Part shown: positions 1 to 8,258 of the stretch, piece after piece
How the letters are laid out: each line of letters starts with the position of its first letter
How positions within the stretch are numbered: position 1 is the stretch's first letter
IMG/VR virus record: IMGVR_UViG_3300032117_002338
Span: 1 to 53,414 of that record
Strand: one strand, 5' to 3'
Source: a virus
Length of the DNA: 53,414 nucleotides
Position numbers and translations under genes: made by a program
Notes under the pieces: model-generated
What the model was told of the DNA's origin: nothing
What the model saw: the letters and a program-made list of their open reading frames with translations, nothing else
Databases searched by the model: none

Positions 1-1046
1 TGTTGGCCACCATCGTCAACACCGACCCCGCATGCTGGTGGCTGCCCAGCTACCTCGAGACAGCGCTGTTGCGTGCCATCTGGTACCCAACCACGGTAGC
101 CACCAATAGCTGGCATTGCAAGCAGGCCATCAAGGCAGCGCTGATGAAGAGCAGCGACGATCAGTCCCAGATCGCGTTCAAGCTGCACGACTTCGGTGCT
201 CGCGGTGTCTCAAGCATGGAATCAGCAGCCATCGGCGGTGCTGCACACTTGGTCAACTTCATGGGTTCAGACACCGTGTCAGGTGTGCTGGCCGTTCGCA
301 GATACTACGGCGAACACATGGCTGGCTTCTCGATCCCTGCATCAGAGCACAGCACTATCACATCATGGGGCCGAGATCACGAGGTTGATGCATATCGCAA
401 CATGCTTCGGCAGTTCGCTAAACCGGGATCGTTGGTAGCAGTGGTCAGCGACAGCTACGACATCATGAACGCTGCTGCCAACATCTGGGGCGGCGTGCTC
501 AAGGACGAGGTCATCGCGTCGGGTGCCACGGTCGTGGTCCGTCCTGACAGCGGCGATCCGCTCACGGTACCGGTAGAGGTCATCGCAGCCCTGGCCGAGA
601 AGTTTGGCTACACGGTCAACAGCAAGGGCTACAAGGTGCTGCCCGCCTGCATGCGGGTGATACAGGGAGACGGCATCAACGTGCACACCCTGCCGCTGAT
701 CCTCGATAACCTGCTTGCAGCTGGCTTCGCTGCTGACAACATCGCGTTTGGCATGGGCGGCGGGCTGCTGCAGCAGGTCAACCGAGACACGCAGCGGTTC
801 GCGATGAAGTGTTCGGCAGTCTGTGTCAACGGCGAATGGCGCGATGTCTACAAGGATCCCAAGAGCGATCCAAGCAAGGCCAGCAAGCGCGGGCAGCTGG
901 CATTGATCAACGACGGCGAGGGTTGGCAGACAGTGCCGTTGGAGGGCAACGCATGGTCCGACCAGATGGTGCAGGTGTTCCGCAACGGCAATCTCCGCAG
1001 GGAGTGGACGTTTGCTGAGATCCGCGAGCGTGCCAACAAGGGCTGA
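1..1046 (+). CDS. Nicotinamide phosphoribosyltransferase (NAMPT), 5'-truncated by the window
   Basis: About 348 codons are visible in frame from base 3 and no true start is in the window; the family is about 470-490 aa, so roughly the first quarter lies upstream. The reaction is nicotinamide plus PRPP to NMN, the first step of NAD salvage. Family-typical stretches are visible: HDFGARGVSS near residue 62, PASEHST near 110, VVRPDSGDP near 177, and GMGGGLLQQVNRDTQ near 250. Phage NAMPT is known from NAD-restoring (anti-TIR type) pathways. The Sir2 gene at 41647 is another NAD-linked gene in this window. A hairpin terminator follows immediately. Confidence 0.95.
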   Translation, partial: LATIVNTDPACWWLPSYLETALLRAIWYPTTVATNSWHCKQAIKAALMKSSDDQSQIAFKLHDFGARGVSSMESAAIGGAAHLVNFMGSDTVSGVLAVRRYYGEHMAGFSIPASEHSTITSWGRDHEVDAYRNMLRQFAKPGSLVAVVSDSYDIMNAAANIWGGVLKDEVIASGATVVVRPDSGDPLTVPVEVIAALAEKFGYTVNSKGYKVLPACMRVIQGDGINVHTLPLILDNLLAAGFAADNIAFGMGGGLLQQVNRDTQRFAMKCSAVCVNGEWRDVYKDPKSDPSKASKRGQLALINDGEGWQTVPLEGNAWSDQMVQVFRNGNLRREWTFAEIRERANKG

Positions 1047-1058
1047 GCCAGACTGAGA

Positions 1059-1086
1059 GATACTGCCCAATGGGCAGTATCCCTTT
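1059..1086 (+). terminator. Rho-independent-type terminator after NAMPT
   Basis: A 10-bp perfect stem (GATACTGCCC with GGGCAGTATC) with a 3-nt loop is followed by CCTTT. It directly precedes a sigma70-like promoter, so it separates two transcription units. Confidence 0.7.
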
Positions 1087-1112
1087 GACAAGCACACGGC
1101 ATCACCTATAAT
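1085..1112 (+). promoter_or_regulatory. Sigma70-like promoter
   Basis: TTGACA, 16-nt spacer, TATAAT. It lies 20 nt upstream of the 19-codon membrane peptide gene and drives the 1133-1392 pair. Confidence 0.8.
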
Positions 1113-1132
1113 GTGCAGACGGAGGAGAGATC

Positions 1133-1192
1133 ATGATTGAGATACTGATTGGAGTGATCATAGGCGTTTATGTCGCTAGGAGATTCAAGTGA
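1133..1192 (+). CDS. 19-aa single-span membrane peptide
   Basis: ATG preceded by GGAGGAG at good spacing and by a consensus promoter. The product starts MIEILIGVIIGVYVARR and is one hydrophobic segment with a basic C-terminus, so it probably sits in the inner membrane with its C-terminus inside. Its last codons overlap the GTG start of the next gene, which suggests translational coupling. No family is recognised. Confidence 0.6.
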   Translation: MIEILIGVIIGVYVARRFK

Positions 1193-1392
1193 CGCTGGCT
1201 GAGCTAGACCTATATGTTGGCAAGGTCTACAGCGTTGAAACAGATGCAGATGTGTTTGATTGGGCATCGAGGAACGGCTATTGCGTCAACCTGATGATCA
1301 CAGGCATGACCAACCCTGATGACAACGACAAGAGGCTCAACGTGTGGGCAGATCCTACCAACAGCTTCGTGACTGGGTTCAGCATCGGATGA
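1189..1392 (+). CDS. Small protein resembling the I78 peptidase-inhibitor fold
   Basis: 67 aa with a GTG start, Shine-Dalgarno TAGGAGA, overlapping the upstream peptide stop by 4 nt. The N-terminal LYVGKVYSVETDADVFDWA and the C-terminal RLNVWADPTNSFVTGFSIG resemble the I78 (potato-inhibitor-like) layout, where a GKxxxEAxxxA helix is followed by an RLNV..D..G.I...xxG strand pair. A second copy-like gene is at 19848. The likely role is a small cytoplasmic inhibitor or binding protein. The family assignment is by motif shape only. Confidence 0.55.
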   Translation: MTLAELDLYVGKVYSVETDADVFDWASRNGYCVNLMITGMTNPDDNDKRLNVWADPTNSFVTGFSIG

Positions 1393-1399
1393 TCTAATG

Positions 1400-1427
1400 T
1401 TGACATCGGTATGTTAGATGCTATTGT
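1400..1427 (+). promoter_or_regulatory. Extended -10 phage/early promoter
   Basis: TTGACA, N16, TATTGT with TGC just before the -10. It is the same TTGAC-N16-TGCTATnnT layout seen at 6782, 7524, 8204, 8740, 13998 and 16976. Confidence 0.75.
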
Positions 1428-1483
1428 AGTGATTATGAACAACCATTGTTTATAATCACTGATTCACATAGAGGATATTGATA

Positions 1484-2026
1484 ATGGCTGTAACGCTTGA
1501 TAACATACATGAGGATATGCGGTTCTATGACGAGCTGAAACAGTACGTGTTCGAGAAAGAGCTTGATCCTGTAATCGAAGCCCACAACAGATGGATGGTC
1601 GATAACGGACTTCTACAGATCGAATCCCTGCTGGAGATCGCTATCAGCAACGTCAATGGCATCAAACGTGCAGCCGTGCACGGTATGGACTACATAGATG
1701 GCAGCGATGCCAAGAAAGTTACCAGCAGCTGGCGCAACAACAACAAGATCCGCGGAGAATGGACGAACAGCTTCAAAATCACAAACATCAATAACAAGCG
1801 AGGATTGCTGCGGGCTATGTGTTTCAACCGTGTTCTGTCACGTTTCCAATATTACGCCATACCTTACTCTGCTTATGCACATCTCACCGGAGACAGCTTG
1901 GATATCACCCTGGAGAGTTACCGTGGTTGTTTCAATGAACCGATGCCACGCGGAGAAGGGACTAAATCCAAGTGGGATAATTACAGGAAGTCTTCCTTCA
2001 TAGAGATGGCAAACACGAAAGACTGA
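1484..2026 (+). CDS. Unknown phage protein (180 aa)
   Basis: Start chosen at the ATG with GAGG 9 nt upstream; a TTG two codons earlier is also in frame. It is rich in charged and aromatic residues (for example GMDYIDGSDAK near 68 and SRFQYYAIPYSAYAHL near 120), with no signal peptide or membrane span. A D-x(n)-DxK-like spacing could fit a nuclease, but I do not recognise a family. It is led by its own early-type promoter. Confidence 0.75.
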   Translation: MAVTLDNIHEDMRFYDELKQYVFEKELDPVIEAHNRWMVDNGLLQIESLLEIAISNVNGIKRAAVHGMDYIDGSDAKKVTSSWRNNNKIRGEWTNSFKITNINNKRGLLRAMCFNRVLSRFQYYAIPYSAYAHLTGDSLDITLESYRGCFNEPMPRGEGTKSKWDNYRKSSFIEMANTKD

Positions 2027-2083
2027 GGTCGGCGACGTTTGTTATCACGGTTTATTAGTGAGATCGATCTGTCGTATGCTAAA

Positions 2084-2110
2084 GGAGAAAGGCAAGTCTT
2101 GCCTTTCTCC
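2084..2110 (-). terminator. Hairpin terminator between converging genes
   Basis: GGAGAAAGGCA pairs with TGCCTTTCTCC around AGTCT. On the minus strand the stem is followed by TTT, so it serves the 2126-2932 gene best. Confidence 0.65.
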
Positions 2111-2125
2111 ACACATGAACGGTGA

Positions 2126-2932
2126 TCAGCGGCGTGATAGAGACCTGTGTGGTCTACCAAGCTGTGCAGCAGGCAGAGCAGCATCGTCGTGCGCAGCACT
2201 GCTGATGCTGTCGGATTCCGGCCAAGCGTAGATGTAGTCTCCGAACTGATCGCGCACCAGCTTGAACCTCACACCTCCGACCACGTAATGCTTGACATCG
2301 GCGGTGTAGCCGGGTATGGATCGATTGAAATCAACCGTGGCGTCGTCCACCGGAACTCCGTGCTTCTCCACCCAGGCCGCGACCGAACGCACCTCGCGTG
2401 TGGTGTTGGGTCCCTGCCCGCCAACGTTGCCTATCATGACGATATCCTCGGTGGGAGTGCGTGTGAAGGCACGGAACAGCGACTTGCCAAGGGTCAGTAT
2501 GGCCCTGCTCATGTTGCCTGGTAGGTTTGAGACGGCATGCCATGTGGGGTTGACCGCATGCGGGTCGCTCATGGCGATCTCCCTGCTGATGATGGCAGGC
2601 AGGTGATCGGGGGTTATCTCCGCCGGCACGGGTAGGTTATCCACCTCATCAGATCCATCATCGTCCATGTCATCGGCTGGCACGTTGATCCTGCTCATCA
2701 CGTCGCGCATGGCATCCGTTGGGGTCATGCCAGCCGTCGCCCTCGCTGTGTCGGCGGCGCTGGTGGGTTCCATCCTCGGCACAGCCACGCCCGCGGCATC
2801 ATCGGCCGCCGAAGCAGCATTGCTGATCTCGCCCTTGCTGGTGGGATCGTCGAATATGTCATCCCATTTGATCTCGGTCGGATCCTTGAAATCCGTTGGG
2901 TCGCTCGCCTCGCGTATGGTTCTCTTGGTCAT
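2126..2932 (-). CDS. Unknown late phage protein (268 aa)
   Basis: Start ATG at 2932 with a GGAG-type site. A perfect CATAAATA late box lies about 20 nt upstream on the same strand, so late expression is expected. The N-terminal half is acidic, Ala- and Thr-rich and low in complexity. The C-terminal part (about residues 160-250) looks folded, with VGGVRFKLVRDQFGDYIYAWPES. It may be a virion or internal protein. No family is recognised. Confidence 0.75.
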   Translation of the reverse strand: MTKRTIREASDPTDFKDPTEIKWDDIFDDPTSKGEISNAASAADDAAGVAVPRMEPTSAADTARATAGMTPTDAMRDVMSRINVPADDMDDDGSDEVDNLPVPAEITPDHLPAIISREIAMSDPHAVNPTWHAVSNLPGNMSRAILTLGKSLFRAFTRTPTEDIVMIGNVGGQGPNTTREVRSVAAWVEKHGVPVDDATVDFNRSIPGYTADVKHYVVGGVRFKLVRDQFGDYIYAWPESDSISSAAHDDAALPAAQLGRPHRSLSRR

Positions 2933-2952
2933 GATGGTCTCCGTCGTTGGAT

Positions 2953-2960
2953 TATTTATG
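2953..2960 (-). promoter_or_regulatory. T4-like late promoter box (CATAAATA)
   Basis: Reverse-strand CATAAATA, about 20 nt before the start of the 2126-2932 gene. Confidence 0.7.
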
Positions 2961-2974
2961 TGCCAAACGGTTGA

Positions 2975-3004
2975 TTGATCGGTCTATGACACCGCGGCTA
3001 TAAT
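2975..3004 (+). promoter_or_regulatory. Sigma70-like promoter for the radical-SAM trio
   Basis: TTGATC, N18, TATAAT; 35 nt before the first radical-SAM gene, divergent from the late promoter at 2953. Confidence 0.6.
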
Positions 3005-3038
3005 ACACGGCAGCCCATCATCAGGAGAGACAGCTCGC

Positions 3039-3998
3039 ATGGACCATGGATACGTAAGGTTGGAGCATGCCAACCCAGAGAGCAAGCAGTGGTTCGTGGT
3101 CAATTGGTGCCTAGGCAACACCTGCAACTTCTCCTGCAGCTATTGCCCAAAGGCCCTGCATGATGGGTCCAACAGATGGCACGACAAGCACATGGTCAAG
3201 AACTTCATCACCAAGGTGCGCAACCATCACTGGGACAAGAACATATACTTCGAGTTCACCGGCGGCGAGGTCACGCTGTACAAGGATTTCACGGAGATAT
3301 GCCAATACTGCACCGATCTCGGGATCAAGGTGGGCATGATCAGCAACGGATCGAGGACCATCCGCTGGTGGGAGCAGAACAAGGGATTCTTCGATCACGT
3401 GTGCCTCAGCTTCCATCCGGAGTTCACCAAGGAGGATCACTTCACCGAGGTGATCAGGCTGCTGCATGTGGACACCAGGGTGCACGTCAACATCATGATG
3501 AGCCCCGAGCGATTCGACCACTGCCTGGAGGTGGCGCATCGCATCAAGGACATCGGCAACATCAGCATGGCCCTGCAGCCCCTGATACAGGATTTCGGAT
3601 CGGAGCTATATGATTACACCGAGCAGCAGAAGGATGTGTTGGCCCGGCAGTATGAGCTGCTGGTCAAGCACATACGCCACGACAGGGCGTTCCCCTACTA
3701 CCGAGGCGCCATGCGCAAGGTGTTCCCCGATGGCAGAACGACGGTGCAGCCGGCGCACAGGTTCATATCGGACGGCAGCAATGATTGGTCAGGGTGGCGA
3801 TGCTACGCCGGTGTTGAACAGCTGATAGTGGAGATGGACGGAACCATAAGACGCGGGTGGTGCAAGGTCGGCGGGCCGGTTGGTCACATAGAATCCCTGA
3901 GCCTGGATCTCCCCACGAGCCCTGTCATATGCGACAAGACCATGTGCCATTGCAACTATGACATCATGTCGACCAAGGAGAGGATAGATGGACGATAG
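3039..3998 (+). CDS. Radical SAM/SPASM-type protein 1 (319 aa)
   Basis: The radical-SAM cluster motif CNFSCSYC lies near residue 28 and a GGE-type SAM contact (FTGGEVTLY) near 75. A Cys-rich C-terminal SPASM-like domain follows, with WRCYAGVEQLIVEMDG, GWCKVGG and CDKTMCHC. This is the layout of enzymes that modify peptides or proteins with auxiliary iron-sulfur clusters. Shine-Dalgarno AGGAGAG. The 3' end overlaps the next radical-SAM gene by 11 nt. The substrate is unknown. Clusters of this kind are known in marine phages without an assigned function. Confidence 0.85.
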   Translation: MDHGYVRLEHANPESKQWFVVNWCLGNTCNFSCSYCPKALHDGSNRWHDKHMVKNFITKVRNHHWDKNIYFEFTGGEVTLYKDFTEICQYCTDLGIKVGMISNGSRTIRWWEQNKGFFDHVCLSFHPEFTKEDHFTEVIRLLHVDTRVHVNIMMSPERFDHCLEVAHRIKDIGNISMALQPLIQDFGSELYDYTEQQKDVLARQYELLVKHIRHDRAFPYYRGAMRKVFPDGRTTVQPAHRFISDGSNDWSGWRCYAGVEQLIVEMDGTIRRGWCKVGGPVGHIESLSLDLPTSPVICDKTMCHCNYDIMSTKERIDGR

Positions 3999-5019
3999 CA
4001 CGCCTGGGAAACCGCTGCGCGCCTACGACGGAGACGGCAACTGGCGAGATTTAAGCACCGACGAACTGGTCGGAGCCAGGCTCAACGGATATCGCGGGTG
4101 GACGTGTGCCATAGGTGTGGATAACCTGTTCATCAACCCAGACGGCAACGTCTACGGCGGTGCCTGCGAGGTCGGCGGCAAGCTGGGTAACATATATGGA
4201 GACTTTTCCATACCAGATGCATGGTCAACCTGCAGCAAATTGCTGTGCACCTGCGGCAGCGATCTTTTCATACCAAAGGCCAGGACCCCATACGAGACCA
4301 ACCTCCTTCGCAAGTCCAAGAATCTGCCAACCCAGACCAACAGGCGTCGCAATAGGATATCGGAGATGGCGGCGCTTGAGAGAACCCACAGCGCAGGTGT
4401 CAAGCAGATATATTGGGAGATAGGCAGGCGTTGCAACTATGATTGCGGCTATTGCTGCCCGTCCATACACAACAACCACGAGAGGCACAAGACCCTGGAT
4501 GAACTGCTGACCGCCACCAAGCTGTTACAGCAGAGGTTCATCGGCGTCGGCGGATGCAACTGGATCATAAGCGGTGGCGAGCCCACCGCCAACGGCGCGT
4601 TCCTCGATTGGTGCAGATACATAAGCTCGTGCGGATACCACCTCAGCATGCACAGCAATGGCAGCAGGAAGCCCGACTATTACCGAGAGCTGATAAGATA
4701 TGGTAACCTAAACCTCAGCGCACATTACCAGTTCTGGAATCCAGACAAATTCATAGACGTGGTGGCCGCCGTGACCGAGGCCAAGGCGGCCGCCGACAAC
4801 GCCGGCATGGGGCATCTGGAGGTAAAGCTGATGATGACCCCCGGATCGAGGCAGACGACCTTGGATTTCGAGGAGAGGTTGAAGGCCATACCACGTTTCA
4901 CCGAATACTGCACATGGGCCATAGTGCCGGTCAGGGACGGCGACAGGGATGATGCCGTCCTGGACGGATACGATGAGGTTGATTTCGCTCTGTTCGGGGA
5001 TCGCCTGGATGGCAGATGA
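3988..5019 (+). CDS. SPASM-radical SAM protein 2 with reversed domain order (343 aa)
   Basis: The N-terminal 90 residues repeat the SPASM-like domain of the preceding protein (GWTCAIGVDNLFINPDG, GACEVGGKLGNI, CSKLLCTCGSD). The radical-SAM core follows with CNYDCGYC near residue 152 and SGGEP near 194. SPASM normally lies C-terminal, so this protein has the auxiliary domain in front. It overlaps the gene before and, if 5009 is used, the gene after, which implies coupled translation and perhaps a complex. Confidence 0.85.
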   Translation: MDDSTPGKPLRAYDGDGNWRDLSTDELVGARLNGYRGWTCAIGVDNLFINPDGNVYGGACEVGGKLGNIYGDFSIPDAWSTCSKLLCTCGSDLFIPKARTPYETNLLRKSKNLPTQTNRRRNRISEMAALERTHSAGVKQIYWEIGRRCNYDCGYCCPSIHNNHERHKTLDELLTATKLLQQRFIGVGGCNWIISGGEPTANGAFLDWCRYISSCGYHLSMHSNGSRKPDYYRELIRYGNLNLSAHYQFWNPDKFIDVVAAVTEAKAAADNAGMGHLEVKLMMTPGSRQTTLDFEERLKAIPRFTEYCTWAIVPVRDGDRDDAVLDGYDEVDFALFGDRLDGR

Positions 5020-6403
5020 CGCGGCGGCAAACATACCTGTGGTTGGCGGATCGATCGCAAGGGGAGATATGATGGGCACCATATGCACCATACCGTGGCA
5101 TCACATAGGAATACAGCAGAACGGAGACTATCGCATGTGTTGCCAGATGGTGCATCAGCCGTACGGCAAGTTGGCGGACGGTGAAGGCGGCCACATGAAC
5201 GTGCTACGGCATACAATGGACGATGCCAGGAACCACGATACCATGCGAGAGGTCAGGCGCAGCATGATCCAAGGCAAGAGGCACACCCTGTGTAGGTTAT
5301 GCTATGAGGAGGAGGATGCCGGATTGCCCAGCAGGAGGATCACCACCAACGACAGGGTTAGCCAACCCCACATGGAGAGGATGCTGACCGAGACCGCACC
5401 CGATGGTTCCATCGACACCGATGCCTTCCCATTGACGTACTATGACATCAGGTTTGGTAACCTATGCAACCTGAAGTGCAGGAGCTGCGGTCCGAGCGAT
5501 AGCAGCATGTGGTATGAGGACTACTTCAGGATGGTCGATCCCAGCGACGGGGTGGCACCGTTCTGGCACTACAGCAGCAACAAGCTGACCAGATATTCCA
5601 TAACCAAATCTGACAACATGTATGTCTTCAACCTCCCGGAGGAGTTTGAATGGTATGATCGTGAGGAGTTCTGGGATCAATTTAGGTCAAACATACGCAA
5701 CGTGGAGACCATATACCTAACCGGAGGTGAACCAACCATCAACAAGGCACATTTCAGGCTGCTGAAGCTGTGCATAGATGAGGGCGTGGCCGGGAACATC
5801 AACCTTGAATACAACTCCAACATGTGGGCAATACCCGATCATCTGCATGATCTATGGAAGCCCTTTGGGCATGTCAACGTGGGATGCAGCGTGGATGGCA
5901 AGGATCACATGGCCAACTACCTAAGGCCGCCCAGCACGTGGGACAGGCTGGAGAGGAACCTGGACAGGTTGGGATATTCAGATGCGGCCAACATCAGCGC
6001 CAGCATCGCCACCACCATCAGCGTCTACAACGTGCTGCACTTCATCGACCTAACCAAGTGGTTGACAGGCAAGATGTATCCCAGGATGGATGATATACCA
6101 TTGTTCCACATGCTACACAGCCCTGACTATCTCAACGTGCAGGTGCTGCCTCGCCACATCAAGGACATGATAACCATGAGGTACGAGGAGTTCTACGGCG
6201 AGATAGAATCAAGCAACGGCAGGGATTGGGCAGATCTCGTGCGTGGGAAGCTATCGGGGATAACCACCTTCATGAACGCCAATGACCTATCGGATCACCT
6301 AGGCGATCTCAAGCGCATCACAGACAGGCTGGACGGCATGCGAGGCCAACGCCTGTCTGATGCCGTGCCGTGGCTGCACGATGCGCTGAGATTCGTGAAA
6401 TGA
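5009..6403 (+). CDS. Radical SAM protein 3 with N-terminal twitch/SPASM-like domain (464 aa)
   Basis: ATG at 5009 is used (overlap with the preceding stop); ATG at 5072 after GGGGAGAT is an equally good alternative. The N-terminal Cys-containing part (CTIPWHHIGIQQNGDYRMCCQ split over residues 24-44, and CRLCYEEE near 92) precedes the radical-SAM motif CNLKCRSC near 155 and a GGEPT motif near 240. The layout matches the 'twitch domain-containing radical SAM' proteins common in marine phages. It probably acts with the two upstream paralogues. Confidence 0.85.
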   Translation: MADDAAANIPVVGGSIARGDMMGTICTIPWHHIGIQQNGDYRMCCQMVHQPYGKLADGEGGHMNVLRHTMDDARNHDTMREVRRSMIQGKRHTLCRLCYEEEDAGLPSRRITTNDRVSQPHMERMLTETAPDGSIDTDAFPLTYYDIRFGNLCNLKCRSCGPSDSSMWYEDYFRMVDPSDGVAPFWHYSSNKLTRYSITKSDNMYVFNLPEEFEWYDREEFWDQFRSNIRNVETIYLTGGEPTINKAHFRLLKLCIDEGVAGNINLEYNSNMWAIPDHLHDLWKPFGHVNVGCSVDGKDHMANYLRPPSTWDRLERNLDRLGYSDAANISASIATTISVYNVLHFIDLTKWLTGKMYPRMDDIPLFHMLHSPDYLNVQVLPRHIKDMITMRYEEFYGEIESSNGRDWADLVRGKLSGITTFMNANDLSDHLGDLKRITDRLDGMRGQRLSDAVPWLHDALRFVK

Positions 6404-6418
6404 TGTGGTCATGATAGG

Positions 6419-6446
6419 TTGACACGGGTGGCGCAGGCTGTATCAT
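6419..6446 (+). promoter_or_regulatory. Early-type promoter
   Basis: TTGACA, N16, TATCAT with CTG before the -10; 25 nt upstream of the 72-aa gene. Confidence 0.7.
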
Positions 6447-6471
6447 GCTGTGATTGACAGGGGGTGGTTCC

Positions 6472-6690
6472 ATGGAAAGAAACAGCACGCACTTCGTGGG
6501 ATTCAGGGGTGACGAGTTCAACCGGGCCGTGAGGATCTGGGGCCGCCCTGACTTCGTCCACCGCATCTGGGACGTGCGTGCGGCTAACGAAGCGTCACCT
6601 GAGGACACTGTGATCTTCGCCCGGGCCAAGGATTGGGACAATCTGGACGAGCCAAACCCCAGATCTTTCGACGATTCCGCCGTTATGTGA
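6472..6690 (+). CDS. Small acidic phage protein (72 aa)
   Basis: ATG with GGGGTGG upstream and its own promoter. The sequence is rich in Asp, Arg and Trp (FVGFRGDEFNRAVRIWGRPD). There is no membrane span and no signal. Its position directly after the radical-SAM genes makes it a conceivable partner, but the separate promoter argues against a tight operon and it is too Cys-poor to be an obvious modified precursor. Confidence 0.7.
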   Translation: MERNSTHFVGFRGDEFNRAVRIWGRPDFVHRIWDVRAANEASPEDTVIFARAKDWDNLDEPNPRSFDDSAVM

Positions 6691-6750
6691 GGGCTAGAAA
6701 CCCTCGGGAAAACTGGGCGGTCTCCGCTAAGTTATTGGAAATACACGGGA

Positions 6751-6778
6751 AAAAAATCTTGAAAAAGATGCATTTTTC
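6751..6778 (+). terminator. Terminator hairpin
   Basis: ATCTT-GAAA-AAGAT flanked by A-run and T-run, ending TTTTT, directly before the next promoter. Confidence 0.6.
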
Positions 6779-6781
6779 TGG

Positions 6782-6809
6782 TTGACTGCATCGCTGTAGG
6801 TGCTATTGT
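6782..6809 (+). promoter_or_regulatory. Early-type promoter
   Basis: TTGACT, N16, TATTGT with TGC before the -10. Confidence 0.75.
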
Positions 6810-6872
6810 GTCCGAGTTGAGCAAGACGCTCATTGACGTTTAACACACAGATACACACACAGGAGATACAAC

Positions 6873-7343
6873 ATGGATAAGCTTTTCTCAGTCGCTGGCG
6901 TTTCAACGCTTGATGGTGTCGTTAAGGCTCGCTTCGCGAAGGACATGTCCCGCGCCAAGGTCCTCGAGAAGAACGGCCACAAGGCGGTGCGCTTGATCGA
7001 GCTTCCCAAGGCGATGGCCAAGGATGAGGCGCTTGCGCATCTCCGCTCGCATGCTGCGTTCCAGGATGCTGCCGCGCAGTCAGCTTTCGCAGGCGAGGGC
7101 AAGGTTGAGGCCAAGCCCAACAAGATGGCGCAGGCCATGGCACACGCTGCGGTTAAGTCGGTGGCTGCCAAGGCTGCACCAGCCAGCAAGGCCGTTGATG
7201 TCAAGTCTAAGAACCTCGAGACCATGAAGAAGGTCTCCGCCAAGATGGCAGAGCGCGAGCAGGAGGAAAAGGAGGCCGAATACGAGCTCTCCAAGGAAGA
7301 GCTGGGCCTCGGTGTTGACACATACCTCAAGGCCCGTGCGTAA
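6873..7343 (+). CDS. Lys/Ala-rich phage protein (156 aa)
   Basis: ATG with AGGAGA at ideal spacing. It has a folded-looking N-terminus (about residues 1-55), a long Ala/Lys-rich linker with repeated AAK/AKA motifs (70-115), and a highly charged predicted helix near residues 116-145. It is probably a basic nucleic-acid- or protein-binding accessory protein. No family is recognised. The gene is bracketed by its own promoter and a strong terminator, so it is a monocistronic early unit. Confidence 0.8.
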   Translation: MDKLFSVAGVSTLDGVVKARFAKDMSRAKVLEKNGHKAVRLIELPKAMAKDEALAHLRSHAAFQDAAAQSAFAGEGKVEAKPNKMAQAMAHAAVKSVAAKAAPASKAVDVKSKNLETMKKVSAKMAEREQEEKEAEYELSKEELGLGVDTYLKARA

Positions 7344-7370
7344 CCCAGGCGCGTTTGACCCTTGAAGTTC

Positions 7371-7400
7371 AGGGAGGATGGAAACATCCTCCCTTCCCCA
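7371..7400 (+). terminator. Strong terminator hairpin
   Basis: AGGGAGGATG-GAAA-CATCCTCCCT, a 10-bp perfect stem closed by a GNRA tetraloop, then TCCCC. Confidence 0.7.
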
Positions 7401-7523
7401 CCTCGGCAACATGGTCGCAGCATTGTCCGACTTGACATCACTGCAGGTTAGGGCTAGGCTGAACCCATCGACCGCAGCGACCCTTGGCAGTTTAGGAACT
7501 TCAAGGTCAGCTAAAGATTTCGG

Positions 7524-7551
7524 TTGACACGAGCGCTATAGGTGCTATCGT
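7524..7551 (+). promoter_or_regulatory. Early-type promoter
   Basis: TTGACA, N16, TATCGT preceded by TGC. A weaker TTGACA-N17-TAGGCT lies at 7432-7460. Confidence 0.75.
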
Positions 7552-7579
7552 GCCGCATATATGATGCGGAGATGGCACC

Positions 7580-8155
7580 ATGCAGTTTTCAGTACCCCTG
7601 TTGATCTATGAGATGCCCGCGTTGGAGGATTACAAGGCGCTGTATCCCAAGCATTTCTATGCCAAGCTTGTGCACAAGATCGCGACCAAGGTGCACTGGC
7701 GCACGATGCTCAGCGAGGCGCAGAACCATCGCTGCTGCTGGTGCGGCATCAAGGTCACGGAGCTGCGCGATCGTCCGGATTCAGCCACCATCGAGCATGT
7801 GGTACCCAAGAGCCACGGCGGGGCGGATCATCCCGATAACTTCGCCATCGCTTGCCACTCCTGCAACGGGAACCGCGGCGTCAAGAGCGTGGAGGATTTC
7901 ATGCTGCAGAAACGGTCAGCCAACGATAAAGCATCCCTCCGCAGGGAGCTCATGAACAAATTCGAGGTCAAGTCCAGTAACAATGCCGGCCGTGCACGCC
8001 TCAAACGCAAGTTGGATCTCAACCAAGCCAGGAACGCGGTGCTCACCGGCCTGCCCAACACATTCGAACCCGGCAGCAGGGCATATATAACGCATACCTG
8101 CGCTACAGCGCGTTGTCCAAGGAATCGCTGTGCCATGGGGATCCCCGCACGGTGA
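7580..8155 (+). CDS. HNH endonuclease (191 aa)
   Basis: The central ββα-metal motif is clear: zinc-ligand pair CCWC near 51, TIEHVVPKSHGG near 72, then DNFAIACHSCNGNRG near 88, the H-N-H order with a second Cys pair. The N-terminal 45 residues and the basic C-terminal tail (KRKLDLNQ) may bind DNA. Unlike the AT-rich HNH genes at 25595 and 46452, its base use matches its neighbours. It lacks NUMOD-like repeats, so it may be a working phage nuclease rather than a homing element. Confidence 0.85.
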   Translation: MQFSVPLLIYEMPALEDYKALYPKHFYAKLVHKIATKVHWRTMLSEAQNHRCCWCGIKVTELRDRPDSATIEHVVPKSHGGADHPDNFAIACHSCNGNRGVKSVEDFMLQKRSANDKASLRRELMNKFEVKSSNNAGRARLKRKLDLNQARNAVLTGLPNTFEPGSRAYITHTCATARCPRNRCAMGIPAR

Positions 8156-8203
8156 CCGCCGGATCGATCGGTGAGGATTCCCAGATCGCAGCGTGATCTT
8201 CGG

Positions 8204-8231
8204 TTGACAAACCAGCTGATGATGCTATTGT
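8204..8231 (+). promoter_or_regulatory. Early-type promoter
   Basis: TTGACA, N16, TATTGT preceded by TGC; 27 nt before the 155-aa gene. Confidence 0.75.
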
Positions 8232-8258
8232 AGCGCATAGGCAACGAGGAGCACACAG

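Noticed and set aside
363-1097. Long minus-strand ORF opposite NAMPT
   Set aside because: It shadows a well-conserved gene, lacks a ribosome site and has no recognisable domains.
3039-3998. Calling this radical-SAM protein PqqE, the partner of the PqqA-like peptide
   Set aside because: It has CNFSCSYC and a SPASM-like C-terminus but is shorter than PqqE, lies 21 kb away in a different operon, and shows no PqqE-specific stretch I can recognise. No PqqD is present.
7432-7460. Additional promoter TTGACA-N17-TAGGCT
   Set aside because: The -10 is poor and no gene starts close by; the consensus promoter at 7524 explains expression.
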